DNA of 64,000 nt from Mytilus californianus. Its lineage: Eukaryota > Mollusca > Bivalvia > Mytilida > Mytilidae. The notes beneath the pieces are model-generated. The model searched no databases, was not told where the DNA came from, and was given only the letters and a program-made list of their open reading frames with translations. The stretch spans positions 76,219,558-76,283,557 of the forward strand of contig NW_026262668.1 in the NCBI RefSeq assembly GCF_021869535.1, given 5' to 3'. The translations under genes and the position numbers were made by a program. Of this stretch, positions 32,021 through 45,180 are shown in pieces (position 1 is the first letter of the stretch; each line of letters begins with the position of its first letter).

Positions 32021-34452
32021 TTGATGAACTAAGCACAGCAATCAAAGATATGATTAATATCTTTACATTTCATTAGCCAGATCAATTTGTCATGATCACA
32101 CAAGTTCTACACAATTTGTGCAGTTATCTGAGATCAAATTAAATAGATCATTTCAGTTCTGTGTATGTTTACAGTTATTACAGGAGAATAAATAATATCA
32201 TCCTCAAACTTATTTAGTGAACATTTGGTTCTAGCTTGGTATGCCTCGGTACCTTCCTGGTTCTATCAATATTTGATCACCTGAGATGTGGAATTTTGTA
32301 ACGTAAACTATTAATTAAGATAGTTTTCCATACCAAAAGAGGTTTTAAATAAGGAACTGGTACATATTCTTAGTTTCCCTGTGAACATTCCAATAGAATC
32401 TTCTTCCTCTCACTTAAGTCATGTATTTATAATTTCTATGGGCATGTATATATACACCCAAGTTTCATTTGTTCTCTTTTTACTGGTGATATTCAAAAGA
32501 AAGATTTTCTTCTAAGTTCTAACCAAAATTTTTTAATAGCATTTATTAAGAGAATTTTAGCTAGTTACTAGTATTGTGCTGATTTGAAAGTTTGACAAAT
32601 TACATGCTGAGAACTAATGCTTCAACATATTAAATAGTGAAGATTTTTCATGTATTAAACAGTATCCTAGAAAAATCAAATAAGAAAGAAACTTTGGTAA
32701 ACAAGTGACATGTCTATGGTCTCCCCCTATTATATAACAGATGGGAGATGGTGGGAGTTAATTGATAATAAGTATAAAAATGCTGAACAGCTCAGGTAGA
32801 AAGACTTTATTCCCTCCCTAAGGTGAATGGCTGAATGTTAAAATTAATTTTAGCCTGAACACATTAATCAGCTATCAATACTGGTTAAATGTTCCAGTGT
32901 CCATTCATTAAAAGTAACCCTGCAGAGAAGATAATAGGATAATCTCAGTTTTGTATTGTGGTTCCCCATGGGAGTCCCCATTTGAATTATTAACATTCTT
33001 ATTTTCTCAACAGCTGGCTAAAGGTATTGATCTCTCTCTTGTGCAGTCTATTTTATTCATTATATATACATGTTATAATTTCTGCACAGTAAAGTGTTGG
33101 ATGGATACATAGAAGATACAATTTTTGACAGTTTTTCTTGTCAGATTTTACCTTCATTAAATTATCCTAGTGTAAATTGCGTTGGTGAGAGCTCTTCATC
33201 TCTTTGCCAAATAAATTTACCTCGCAGCATCTGGAGCCAAATAATTACTTGAAGACTCATCAGCAGCGCATCTTCACAAAATACATTTTTAGGATTAATA
33301 ATTGGTGATTTTATTGCTGATGTGAATTTGATTTTTCGATGAAAATATATATTATTGCATTGATTTGATTAGTGTTTGAAACTCTATCTAAACACAATAT
33401 TTTAGAAGGATAATTATATAGTTTCTTGTGAGCTTGGATGCATTTACACCTGTTTATCGAATAAAATCATTCTGTATGATTGGTTTTTAGTGAATTGCCA
33501 TATTTTTCGATTGATCAGCTTAGAGTACATACACATACAGACACAATCAGCCTTTTGTGGAAATATTGATATCAAATTTAAAATGGATATTATATTGCTA
33601 AGCAAACATTTACTTCCCAAGGTTAGTATTCTGTTACCATGGTATTAAAACATACAATTGTTGATGTGTAATTCAAATTGTTAATGAATTTGAAAAGAAA
33701 AAAAAATAAATGTTGATACATAAGTGCATTTTTTTTACCTGGAGTATCATCATATCCAGGTATCCATTCAATAGTTTTAGAGATATTGAGGTAGCTAATT
33801 TCTGAGTTTATATAAAAAATGCAATATTTATAGGTTCATAATGATGGAGAATTGGATATCGCTTGATATCAAGTTGAGTTATTTAAATTTAATATGATAA
33901 TTAAACGAACCTTCGGTGAGTTTATTATTACTGTTTTAAACTAAATAACTAGAGTGCAGTGTGATACGAGAGATGTTTCTTCATGCAAGAAATAGATAAC
34001 AGGCCACAACCATAAGAGAATAGGCTGCAACAAAACTTGCAATTGCAATGTCTGGTTTTCAAGAAAGATAACTTATATTTTTAGCCAAATTGTTGCCTGT
34101 CAGTCTTTGTTTACATGATGAATGTTGTCAAGATATTAGCATCAGGGGAGGGTCTGCATTCTCTTACTGAATATTGTTTTTGTCATATTATTGGAACTAG
34201 ACCAGACTATTGGGGAGTTCTTTAGTATTAGAGGGCGATCTTGATAGGCGGAGGTCTAATTTAGCAACTGCTATAATGATATTGAATTTTTCAGAATGTT
34301 TTACTTTTTAAAGAGCGTATGGGATATTTATCAAGGAGATAGCAACCAAGCAACAGAATTAAAAAAAAATCAATACTGAATAGTGTCATTTGAATAATAC
34401 ATCCAATATTTCAAATCTTGAATTATCTGTTGCTTTAATACAACTACATCAT
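32021..34452. other. AT-rich non-coding stretch
   Basis: No gene was recognised. The piece at 34300-34360 (GGGATATTTATCAAGGAGAT...) may be a repeat fragment. Confidence 0.4.
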
Positions 34453-34515
34453 TTGGTCTATATTGGACATGATGGATAGTTGTCTCACTGGCAATCATAC
34501 CACATCTTCTGATAT
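34453..34515 (-). repeat. Mussel repeat B, terminal fragment
   Basis: GGATAGTTGTCTCACTGGCA then ATCATACCACATCTTC is the reverse complement of the start of the copy at 44866. Confidence 0.55.
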
Positions 34516-35264
34516 TTCTATTATCATATAACTAGATCAGCTGCGTTACTTTACTCATCTTATATGTATATACATCAGTGTTGTGAAATATCTTTTCATT
34601 CTAATCAAGCTTTAAAGTTTCAAACCTGAAGACATATAACTGTTCTTTTCTATCTTTTGTCAAAAAAAATTATAGGAACTTAGTACTGAAGGATTGACAA
34701 TAAACAGAATTGTAGTTGTAAGGAGTTGATTATTGGTCAGCAGAAAGGCACATTTTGTACTAAACCCCAATGTTACAATGCACAGGGACTGAAATATCTA
34801 AGTTTTAATGCAACAAATGAATTGAATTAAATTCTGATGCTTGATCAGACTCCCCTTAAATGCACTTCTAGCTGGGATTCATGTCATCAATGCAGCCTGT
34901 TGGATTTTCAAATTGTGAAGAATAAATGCAAACGATGTTCATAAGATTTTATTATGAAAAATAAAGGTGTGTGGTTTACTTCAAATGAAGCAGAAACCAA
35001 GTGACATGAAACAACACTAACATGACATCTAGATGTCAACATACATCTTTAACAATATATGCCTACCTCTAAATCTATGTAAACAAAAGATGCCTACCTC
35101 TAAATCTATGTAAACAAAAGCTGAAAATAAATGTAACTGAAAATATTAAAGATCTGTCATCAATTCTAAGATATAACAAAAGACAACCACTCACAAGAAT
35201 GGGGAGTGAATTGGGTAGGGAGTGTATTGATAGACAGGCACATTTATTCTTAAATGATTTTTTT
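34516..35264. other. AT-rich non-coding stretch with a small tandem duplication
   Basis: A block ATGCCTACCTCTAAATCTAT followed by GTAAACAAAAG occurs twice in tandem at about 35059-35120. Nothing else was recognised. Confidence 0.5.
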
Positions 35265-35612
35265 TATTAGTCGGTTAGGGGGAGGGTTTGCGCCTTCAAA
35301 CTAGTTTAACCCTGCCACATTCTGTATGTGCCTGTCCCAAGTCAGGAACTTGTAATTCAGTGGTTGTCGTTTGTTGCTTTGTTACATATTTGTTTTTCGT
35401 TCATTATTTTGTACATAAATTAGGCCTTTAGTTTTCTCGTTTGAATTGCTTTACATTTGTCATTCCGGGGCCTTTTATAGCTGACTATGCGGTACGGGCT
35501 TTGCTCATTGTTGAAGGCCATATGGTGACCTATAGTTGTTAATTTCTGTGTCATTTTGTTTGTTGTGGAGAGTTGTCTCATTGGCAATCATACCACAAAT
35601 TCTTTTTATACA
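35265..35612 (-). mobile_element. Mussel repeat B, minus-strand near-complete copy
   Basis: It contains TTAACCCTGCCACATTCTG, GCCTGTCCCAAGTCAGGAAC, GTCATTCCGGGGCCTTTTAT, GCTCATTGTTGAAGGCCATA and GAGAGTTGTCTCATTGGCAA. This is the reverse complement of the plus copy at 44866-45180. No ORF of note. Confidence 0.65.
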
Positions 35613-37738
35613 TAGACATTTTAAATTTGAACTAGTTTTTTAGCAGTTTTTTAACCTACCCCTTTCAATAACATTCAGTGGATTCTTCAAAAGGAATCAT
35701 TTTCTATCTAATTTTACCCTTCCCTTTGACCTTTGCCAGGTATTCTTAGTCCATAATATGTGTATGATGTTGCATAACCGGCCCATCCCAATTATAGTTT
35801 CCTTTCTATTTCTTGTAAGCACTTTACAGAAGGAAAGATTTATTCATAGCCAAGCATCCTTAGACACTCTATCAGTCAAGTAATTATGTTGCTGTTTGAA
35901 ATGAACTTCACTTCAAGTAAAAAGTGAACAAGTTTAATTATCTCAACATGTCTATGCATCTGTGCTTTTCATCATATATTTGACTATCAATTTGCATACT
36001 CAGAATCTTAAGGATTGTGGCTAATTTTGTTTGTTTTTTATACAGCAAAATTAAAATAGTGTTAAACCATTTGTTGGACATCCATTGATTAGAAGGTGTC
36101 TTGAAAATTTTCCCCAGAATTTGCTACATTTGAAAAGGCCAATTGTTTAGGACCACTCCTTGATGTGGGACAAGATCTTCCCCTGTAATGCCAAAATGAG
36201 CCACTTCTGTTTCGGTGTACTTTTCTCTTAGGATTTGATTATTTCAAGTAAAAAAATCAATATAATTTGCCTATTTTGGTGTTATTTGTGGACAATTCTC
36301 AACAGCGTTCTAGTCTACCAACATCATATTGTCATCCATGTCATTTATCCAGTGTTCCTTATTTTGTTATATCTATGTGAAAAGAAGGCTCATTCTTCAT
36401 CCAATTTTGTTCAAATTTGGGTGGCATCTTTAACTATAAACAGAACATGCTTATGGCAAAGTGTTTTCCCATATACCCAGGAGTAAAGACTATTAGATGT
36501 AATGGTTAATTAACAGTACTTAATTATCACAGTATGTGTGAATAATAAGATTGTAGGCATGATATATATACATTATGATTAGACGATATTATTAGTGTAG
36601 AAGTGAGGGAGGAGGAAATGGAAGAAGGTTCAAGGTTTGTTCATTATTATTTATAACCAATTATTTTTGACATTCAATAAAGGAACTTGCATTAATGCTT
36701 CTTTGAATTTGTGTCTGAGGTTGATAAAGTATCTTGGGTTTTCAGAATATATTTTAGTAGTCTTGATAGGAAAACATTTTATAATGGACACTTTTCCCCC
36801 TGACTACTTTGCTGTGCTGTTTTGGTACTCAGGTAGAGTCAGTGTTGACTTTAAAACAGGACAGCTACAAGGTGAGCAATAGATGCAGTTATTTGTCTTT
36901 GTTGTAACAGCTTGGATGGATAACAGTTGATAACACATTTGTTTTTCTTATTGATAAATCTCTTGAAGAGTGAAGTGCCATTTTGTCTTAATGAAAAGTG
37001 GAAATGCATAACACAGCTGAAAAGAACCCATTTATTGTGACATATTAACATGGGTAATATCTAAATGATATATATATAAAAAATCTGTTTATTTATTTAG
37101 GAGCTGTTTTTTGAATTAAGTTACCAATCTGACTTAAGTGTATTAAAATCATATGCAGCTAAGTTAAATATTCAAAAATACTTCATTGGTCCTAAGTTTG
37201 TGTACTAAAAACATTGAATGTACTTTGTCTTTTTTATTCATGCATCCCACTATATTGAATTATACAAAGAAAAGTTCATGGCAAAATGTTTATTCTATGC
37301 TGAATCACCTGAGAGATCAATATCAGCCTGAAGGTCAAAAGGCCTGATGGGGGGGATATTGATCTAGTGTTAGTATACTAATGTGCAGCATACTCTTCCA
37401 AATTTTACAATGTCATGATCATCTTGGATTTATCTTCATATTTGGCATATAAATGAGATAACTTCTCTTTTTAGTGCTGCTTTATCTTCTCTCTTTTGGC
37501 CTATTCATTGTATTGCTTCTGAATTTTGCAGTGAAATTGTTCAGCAATTTTTGACAGTGTTTGTTAATTGCCAAATATATCAGGAAATTTTCATGTATAT
37601 GTAGTATTTTCACTTAGGTTTGGCATCTTACTGCAAAATTTACCCCATGCAAACACTTCAGTGTACGACACTACTGTAAATGCAAACAATAAACCTTTTG
37701 AAAATTTGGAGATCTAACTGCCCCTTCTTAGGTCCAAT
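35613..37738. other. AT-rich non-coding stretch
   Basis: Short frames (36235-36486, 36637-36882 plus) have no domains or convincing splice sites. Confidence 0.4.
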
Positions 37739-39399
37739 CAGGGGCGTAGCTACCTTCACAATGAAGTGGAATCACAGACTAAAGGGCGAGGGGTGGCCAC
37801 ACAAGGCCCCCAGTGAGTCCTAGGCAAAGCCCTGGTAGGGGGACCAGGGGATTGGGGGTGGGGCCAAGCCCCCCTTGGAAGCTCTGCATTTATAGCATTT
37901 CAAAACAATCACAACCGTTATAAAACTAGTACATTTTTGTTGTGGTTTTTTGGTCAACTATTTGTTTAACTTCGAGTCGAATGAAGACTAAACATTGTTT
38001 TTGCGTTAGTTCTGGAGAAAAATGCCATGAAAACTCCCATGTATGACCATATGTACGAAAATAAAAAGAGGTCTGGAAACAGGAAGTTGGAAACTGAGGA
38101 GTATTTTGCTGTGATGAATAGTTGCTGAGAAAACTCAGTTGGGCAAGGAACAGGAGGATAAAAAGAAAAAAAATGTCATTCACCAATAAGTGCATTATGT
38201 GGGAAGCAAACCAGCCGTTTTTACAGGTGGTGGCCACAGATTGCATGACTAATCTATTAACGTAGAAAAATACATTCTGTATATATTGTTGAATTTCTTT
38301 ATAATTGCCTGTACCAACTCATGGACCTAGAAATTCTAAAGGGTGAGTGTTTGGAGGCTTTTCTTTCACAATAAGGCTGCATTATTTTCATTTTATTCAT
38401 TTTAACTGCAAGAACTATAAAGAATTTCCAGGTAAAAATAGGGTGCGGGCCACCCCTTTCTTTGCAGCAGATTAAACTTTTAAGTCACGATTTTACAAAC
38501 ACACCGATTGTGAGTCATCGTCAGTCTTGTCGGATTGTTAGTGATTGATGAATGGGATGCTATGGGTTTTTCAAACTGATCCTAACGTTTGAGGAAATAA
38601 TAATTTGGCTTAGATGGGTTTGAAAAAATAAATAATCGGATGCTTTTTTCACCAAATAAACAATGTTAAATTATGAAATAGTTTGTTGTGCTGCATAGAA
38701 AAATTTTGCCTGAGAAAAAAACATGTGGCCACCATTCAAGTTACATTGTCGATCCCTAAGTTCGTTTCTCTCTGGACAGTTTACTCTATGTTCGGTGTTT
38801 TTGTTCTTCAGCGTAGACCTACCCTTATTTGCTTTCGTTCATAAAATTATAAATTACCTTAATGGAAACTTGTATTTTTCTACATTTTCCCATGAAAGTT
38901 CATCTGTCTAAACTTGTTGTAAACATTCTATGGAGATATTGCCAATATCTGGATAAGGAGGGTGGTTAGATGAAGACAGAGTCAACGAGTCAGTTAGTTG
39001 GGGCGTCTCTATTGCATTGGATATTGAACTTTGTGGAGTTGTGATCATCTGAGCCTCTTCCTTCAGAACGCAAAACAGATGAGTCTGGCTTTGGTTCGAA
39101 ATAAGAAAATATCTTTTTCTGCATGACTCTAACAGCTTTATCAACACTTGTTATTAGACTGTCAGACCAACATCTGGGATAGTTGGAAAAGACACAAACA
39201 GTCTCCGAACGTTAAACAAATATCAGGTTCCATAATAGATAATAGATGCATCACGTTAATAACCATCCCACTCTGTCCGAATGACCAATTCCAATATGTT
39301 AACTTTGTCCGTCTCTCTTTCTCTCTGTTTTTTTTGGTTTTTTTGGTGAAAACGATGTGAATGCATGTGCTGTCAGGCCTCTGGGTAGCTACTCCCCTG
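37739..39399. mobile_element. hAT-like non-autonomous DNA transposon, 1.66 kb
   Basis: The left end CAGGGGCGTAGCTACC (37739-37754) and the reverse complement of the right end, CAGGGGAGTAGCTACC (39384-39399), match at 15 of 16 positions. CAGGGG termini are typical of hAT elements. The left part is GC-rich (GGGGTGGCCACACAAGGCCC and so on), unlike its surroundings. Internal frames (38246-37926 and 39147-38908 minus; 38723-38911 plus) show no recognisable transposase. The flanking 8-mers do not match cleanly, so the target duplication has decayed or the boundary is wrong. Confidence 0.55.
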
Positions 39400-39517
39400 T
39401 CCCACCATGAACAAAATCTGACATGTAAAGATTGTTGTTCAGAGTTTGTTTATATCCTGCAGCTATGGTCTTCAGTACGCAGATGTAACATAAACTACAT
39501 TTAGCCAATACTTCTAC

Positions 39518-39990
39518 TAATGAACTTATACACCATATCTTTTGTCTAATGAACTTATACACCATATCTTTTGTCTAATGAACTTATACACCATATCTTT
39601 TGTCTAATGAACTTATACACCATATCTTTTGTCTAATGAACTTATACACCATGCATATCTTTTGTCTAATGAACTTATACACCATATCTTTTGTCTAATG
39701 AACTTATACACCATATCTTTTGTCTAATGAACTTATACACCATATCTTTTGTCTAATGAACTTATACACCATATCTTTTGTCTAATGAACTTATACACCA
39801 TGCATATCTTTTGTCTAATGAACTTATACACCATATCTTTTGTCTAATGAACTTATACACCATATCTTTTGTCTAATGAACTTATACACCATATCTTTTG
39901 TCTAATGAACTTATACACCATGCATATCTTTTGTCTAATGAACTTATACACCATATCTTTTGTCTAATGAACTTATACACCATATCTTTT
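39518..39990 (+). repeat. 29-bp minisatellite, 16 units, with higher-order pattern
   Basis: The unit is AATGAACTTATACACCAT then ATCTTTTGTCT. Units 5, 10 and 14 are 33 bp because of an extra GCAT (CATGCATATC). The spacings of these variants are 149 and 120 bp, i.e. blocks of five and four units were copied as such. Units are contiguous, with no spacers. Confidence 0.95.
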
Positions 39991-42679
39991 CTTTTCCATT
40001 TAATTTCTTATGATCTTTAAATGCTAAATTAGTAGGGAAAATATACAAATCATTTACCTACTGGCAATGAATTTTCTTAATAATCATGAATGTTTTCAAT
40101 TTCTGTAAAACATAAAAGTTTGGTAGCAAATAAATAGTTCATACAGGAAATATTTCTGTAAACCCAGGCTATTTGGTTCACATTGTATTTGATATATATT
40201 TTTAATTTTTAATCATCAATTATTTTTTAGGGGGATGTAAGTTAATACTAAATTAAATATTTTTGTTTTTTGAAAAACTTGCTTGCATTTTACAGACAAA
40301 TAAAATAAAATTTAACAGAATTTTTAGGTGTAATACAACCATTGATTTTCCCCTATTAGTCTTTGTTAAATTTGCACTTTTCAAAAAATTGTGCAGAATT
40401 TATCTTTGTTTCAAATAAAGAAATACTTGGCATGAGTAAAGTTTTATCCTGTCCAGTACTATAGAAAAAATTTCACATAACATTTCATTGCATATAAGAA
40501 AATAACCATCACTGGAAGTTAACCAATCAAATTTTCCCCCTTTTTTAACCTGTGTACAAGCTTAGTAACCATGTAACCTCAAGTTTCCAAAATATTCTAT
40601 AGAAACCCCAAATAAAAAAATAATGGTGCTTTGAAATACCCAAGATATATGTTTATGACCCAGAAATGTTTTACTGCAATGAAATGTAGGATCAATTACC
40701 TACAACTGTCAAATTCAAGGGAATATTTTTTTTCAACCTATTTTCGTATGCCACCGGATGTGACGTACTATGATTTGGTGGTATTACACCTAAAATCTTG
40801 ATTATGAGAATTTGGCTTGGGTATCAGGATATATTCTAATTATTTCATACTTTTTCTTATGGAATGTTACATTTTGCCATTCAATTTTACCACAAGGTGG
40901 TAATTATCAACAGAAAATTTTCTTACTAGAGAAGGACTTGTATATATAAATTTGAGACTTGAAATTGTAACTCAGGAAAAATTGTGTTGGGGAAACCACT
41001 TTCAAAATAAATATCACAATGATAATTTGAAATACCCTTTCTTATTATAGAACAGTAGGGGTATTTATAACTGTTTTGACCTGAGGTCATACAGATTTAA
41101 TTATCAGTTAATTGTCTGTACTATTATCACAAATATTTATGGTATTTTGTTATGAATCTGTATTGGCATGCAGTAAAATGTTGACATACTAATCCATGCA
41201 CAACACAAATTGTGCATTGGAAACTTAAAAATCTTGGAGAGAGCAATGGCCAGGGGAGGAGAAATAGAATTTTTAAAAGAGGGGGGTAATAGTGGAGAAA
41301 CTTAACCTATGAAAAAAGATTTAAGATTTATATGAAAAATTTACACTGGATTATATAAGTATCAAAAGACAAAACAAACCCTTCCCCCCAAAAAAAAGAA
41401 AAGAAAAAAAGGACTGATAAGGTATTTGCATATATACCATCTTGATAAAAGGAAATTTTGCCTTCTCCTACAGTCTGCAGTTCATAATTCTACTTATTGA
41501 AGGAGAGTACCATATGATTTAACTCAATCTATGAGTATGAAGGAATTGAAACTACATTTTACTTCAAAGAACTGATTTTAAATTAACTTTATTTGCCTAT
41601 CAGTTTATTGCTTTAAAGTAACCAGTCACACCCTAATCAGTTTCCATTTATCTATTTTGATAGACCCATTTTATTGAGAAAAAAGGTAGACAATTCATTG
41701 ATCAAAATTCCATAATTTACAGTACACCCAGGTGATCACATCTATAGGTAATATGTAAACATTTGCTGATTCAGTGTAATAGGAGTCATTGACAAAAGAA
41801 ATTTTCTCACAGGAAAAAGTAAGTTTTTTCACAGTTTCTATATTTGTTTTAAAGAAATCTCTGAAATGGTCATTTCATATATACAAAATATACATATATA
41901 CAAAACCTGAGAAAGAGGATAAGTGCTCTATATTATATCCCAAATTAAAGGAATTGATATCACTATAATTTTGTTGACTTCTGTTTTGTTTAGATTCATT
42001 GTAAAAAAGTGTACAGTGTAATCACATTTTAACAATTATACCAAATTTAAAATCTTGTAAAGTTGTCTCGAGCACATACATATTTATTTTCTCATTATGT
42101 ACCTATATGACTAACCCCCCCCCCCCCTAAACTAAATGTCTTCTTAAGATATAATTATATGGTAAATTATGGGGGGTTTCTGAAACATAATTTTTAAATT
42201 CTTTATGCTCAGTTCATAACTTTGATTTTAGCATTAATATATGAAAGGTTACTTACTAGCTGTATGTTTTGGCAGTGAAACATTGCATTTTATACCCAAA
42301 CTCTAGGAATCTGGGCTCTATAGCATTCTTGGTTTTCCTAATGTCCACCTGTCCTTCCTTTGTTCATCCAGCAAATATTTTTCTACTCACTTTTCTCAGA
42401 AACTACTGCACTGAATCAATTCATATTTGGTCAGCATCTTGGCTGTGATGAATTGCAAGGTGTGAGCACTTTTTGGATTTGTCAGATACCTATGTCCTAT
42501 TTGCAGATAGTTTAAAGTTTTCAATATGTTGAATGAACATAAACATATTTCGTCACACATTTCTCCAATACTGCTTAACCGTATGCCTTCATATTTGGTC
42601 AGCAGCTCAACAGTGATGACTTGAAAAGTGTGTGCACTTTTTTGAACTGTCTTAGATGCCTACTTTCTGTTTTCCAATA
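39991..42679. other. AT-rich non-coding stretch
   Basis: No gene was recognised. It includes a 13-C run at 42115-42127 and an A/G-rich run near 41389-41411. Confidence 0.4.
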
Positions 42680-42887
42680 CTGTGGATTCATTTATTTTCG
42701 TGGGTACCAATTTTCGTGGATTCATATAAACTTGCATTTTCGTGGATATTAAATTTCATGGTTTTGACAAAATCTGCATACATTCCTTTAGAAAATTTGT
42801 AATTCGTTGAACATTTAAATTCGTGGTTCCTCTGTTCCCACGAAATCCACGAAAATTGGTACCAAACAAATATTAATGAATCCACAG
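42680..42887. mobile_element. TA-flanked palindromic MITE, copy 2
   Basis: It starts CTGTGGATTCATTTATTTTC and ends ATTAATGAATCCACAG, with TA on both sides (42678-42679 and 42888-42889). It is 208 bp, against 209 bp for copy 1, and closely similar throughout. The same TTTTCGTGG words recur inside. Confidence 0.88.
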
Positions 42888-42967
42888 TACATGTACTTTG
42901 ATTTACAATTTGGGTTTGCTTAGGAGGACAATGTCTGTTTTTTGTTTCAGATTTACTGTAAGATAAA

Positions 42968-43050
42968 CTTGCCCTTTATAGCTTGCTGTTTGGTGTGAGC
43001 CAAGGCTCCGTGTTGAAGGCCGTACTTTGACCTATAATTGTTTACTTTTT
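42968..43050 (-). repeat. Mussel repeat B, internal fragment
   Basis: GCTTGCTGTTTGGTGTGAGC and GAAGGCCGTACTTTGACCTA are the reverse complement of the 44940-45000 part of the plus copy. It stops exactly where pearl-like element 4 begins. Confidence 0.65.
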
Positions 43051-43051
43051 A

Positions 43052-44485
43052 TATGACCGCAAAAAAATTTTTGTGGTCATATATTGGTATGACATTGGCA
43101 TCGTCGTCGTCGTCATCCGAAGACACATTAGTTTTCGCACTCTAACTTTAGTTTAAGTGAATGGATCTCTTTGAAATTTTACCATAAGGTTCAATACCAC
43201 AAAAGGAAGGTGGGGATTGATTTTGGGGGTTATGGTACCCACAGTTAAGGAATTAGGGGCCAAAAATAAGCATTTTTGTAACTTCCAGACATAACTTGTG
43301 TGTAAGTGTATGGATCTCTCTGACATTGTACCACAAGGTTCCATATCACAAAGGGAATGCTGGGATTGATTTTGGGGGTAATTGCCTCCAAATTTTAGGA
43401 ATTCGGGGCCAAAGAGGGGCAAAAAACAAGCATTTTTCTAGTTTCATGACAATAACTCGTGTGTAAGTGTATGGATCTCTCTGACATCATGGACATTGTA
43501 TCACAAGGTTCCATATCACAAAGGGAATGCTGGGATTGATTTTGGGGGTAATTACCTCCAAATTTTAGGAATTCGGGGCCAAAAAGGGGCAAAAAACAAG
43601 CATTTTTCTAGTTTCATGACAATAACTTGTGTGTAAGTGTATGGATCTTTATGAAATTGTACTACAAGGTTCCATATCACAAAGGGAAAGCTGGAATTGA
43701 GTTTGGGGGTAATTGCCTAAAAAGTTTAGGAATAAGGGGCCAAAAATAAGCATTTTTCTAGTTTCCAGACAATAACTTGTGTTCAAATGTATGGATCTCT
43801 CTGAAATTGTACTGCAAGGTACCATACCACAAAGGGAAGGCTGGGATTGATTTTGGGGGTAATTCCCTCAAAATTTTAGTAATTAGGGGCCATAAAAGGG
43901 CAAAAAAACAAGCATTTTTCTAGTTTCAGGACAATAACTTGTGTGTAAGTGTATGGATCTTTATGAAATTGTACTGCAAGGTTCCATATCACAAAGGAAA
44001 AGCTGGGTTTGAGTTTGGGGGTAATTGCCCTAAACGTTTAGGAATTTGGGGCCAAAAAACAAGCATTTTTCTAGTTTCCAGACAATAACTTGTGTTCAAG
44101 TGTATGGATCTCTCTGAAATTGTACTGCAAGGTACCATACCACAAAGGGAAAGCTGGGATTGAGTTTGGTGGTGATGAATCATAAGGGGGTTCAAAAAAT
44201 TTGGGGGATTTTTTTTTCCTTTTTTTTCTTTAAAATTTTCTATTTTAAATTGGTTATTTCTGATTTATATATAAAAGCAAACAATAATGATATGGTTTGA
44301 ATAGGTAAATTAAAAATGTTTAAGTTCTTAGACCACTTTCATTCTGTGTGAGAAACCTATGCTGTGTTAAATATTTAATTACAATCCAAATTCAGTGCTG
44401 TATCAATCTTGAATGTTGTGTCCATACTTGCCCCAACTGTTCAGGGTTCGACCTCTGTGGTCGTATCAAGCTGCGTCCCAGCGGT
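43052..44485 (+). mobile_element. Pearl-like element 4 (seven core units)
   Basis: The head is a 30-nt hairpin, TATGACCGC...GTGGTCATA (43052-43081), then a CGTCGTCGTCGTC microsatellite. Seven core units contain ATGGATCTCT (or ATGGATCTTT) at 43161, 43310, 43471, 43641, 43791, 43953 and 44104, 149-170 bp apart. The tail includes TTCAGGGTTCGACCTCTGTG and GTCGTATCAAGCTGCGTCCC. Minus-strand frames across the units are by-products of the repeat. Confidence 0.75.
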
Positions 44486-44519
44486 CACTAAGGTGTACAT
44501 GTCAGTCTTTCTGGTTTTA

Positions 44520-44835
44520 TCTATGACCTTGACCTCATTTTCATTGTTCAATGGTCAATGTTAAGTTTTTGTGGTTTGGTCAGTTTTTCAAATACTTTGA
44601 GCAATATGTCAACTTTATTAGGTGTATTGAATGAAGGTATACTTAGCTGTCTGGCAGGTATGTTTCCTTGACCTCATTGTCCTTGTTCATTGGTTAATGT
44701 TAAGTTTCCATAGTTTGGTCCTTTTCTCAGATCCTATGAACTAAGAAATGAGCATATTGTACAATGTGATTGGAAGGTGTGCATGTCTGTCAGGCAGGGT
44801 TCATCTGACGATGGCCTAATATTTTTGTTTCATTA
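44520..44835 (+). repeat. Two-unit TGACCTCATT core repeat
   Basis: CCTTGACCTCATTTTCATTG at about 44526 and CCTTGACCTCATTGTCCTTG at about 44668 start units of about 141 bp that share TTAATGTTAAGTTT-like and GTTTGGTC words. It is a fragment of another pearl-like family, also represented at 23941. Confidence 0.6.
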
Positions 44836-44865
44836 ATTAATTTTTAGTTTTCGGGGTTAATAGAT

Positions 44866-45180
44866 ATAAGAGGATGTGGTATGAGTGCCAATGAGACAAC
44901 TCTCCATCCAAGTCAAAATTTATAAAAGTAAACCATTATAGGTCAAAGTACGGTCTTCAACACGGAGCCTTGGCTCACACCAAACAGCAAGCTATAAAGG
45001 GCCCCAAAAATTACTCTAGTGTAAAACCATTCAATCGGGAAAACCAACAGTCTAATCTATATAAAAAACGAGAAACACTTATGAACCACATCAACAAACG
45101 ACAACTACTGAACATCAGATTCCTGACTTAGGACAGGTGCAAACAATTGCAGCGGTTGAAACGTTTTAATGTGATTCTTG
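44866..45180 (+). mobile_element. Mussel repeat B, plus-strand copy
   Basis: It reads AAGAGGATGTGGTATGAGTG, CAATGAGACAACTCTCCATC, AGTACGGTCTTCAACACGGA, GCTTGGCTCACACC-like sequence and CTGACTTAGGACAGGTGCAA. The copies at 34453, 35265, 42968 and 55586 are in reverse orientation. The ends share words with repeat A (GAGACAAC; GACTT.GGACAGG.GCA). Confidence 0.7.

Noticed and set aside
39518..39990. CRISPR-like direct repeats of 29 bp
   Set aside because: Units are contiguous with no unique spacers, the DNA is eukaryotic, and there are no cas genes. It is a minisatellite.
43153..44195. Similar minus-strand frames with repeated GGNYPQNQSQHSLCDMEPC-like text
   Set aside because: They arise from the tandem core units of pearl-like element 4 and reflect DNA repetition, not a protein family.
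42968..45180. Pearl-like element 4 inserted into a single repeat B copy
   Set aside because: The repeat B pieces on the two sides are in opposite orientation and overlap in content, so they are separate copies.
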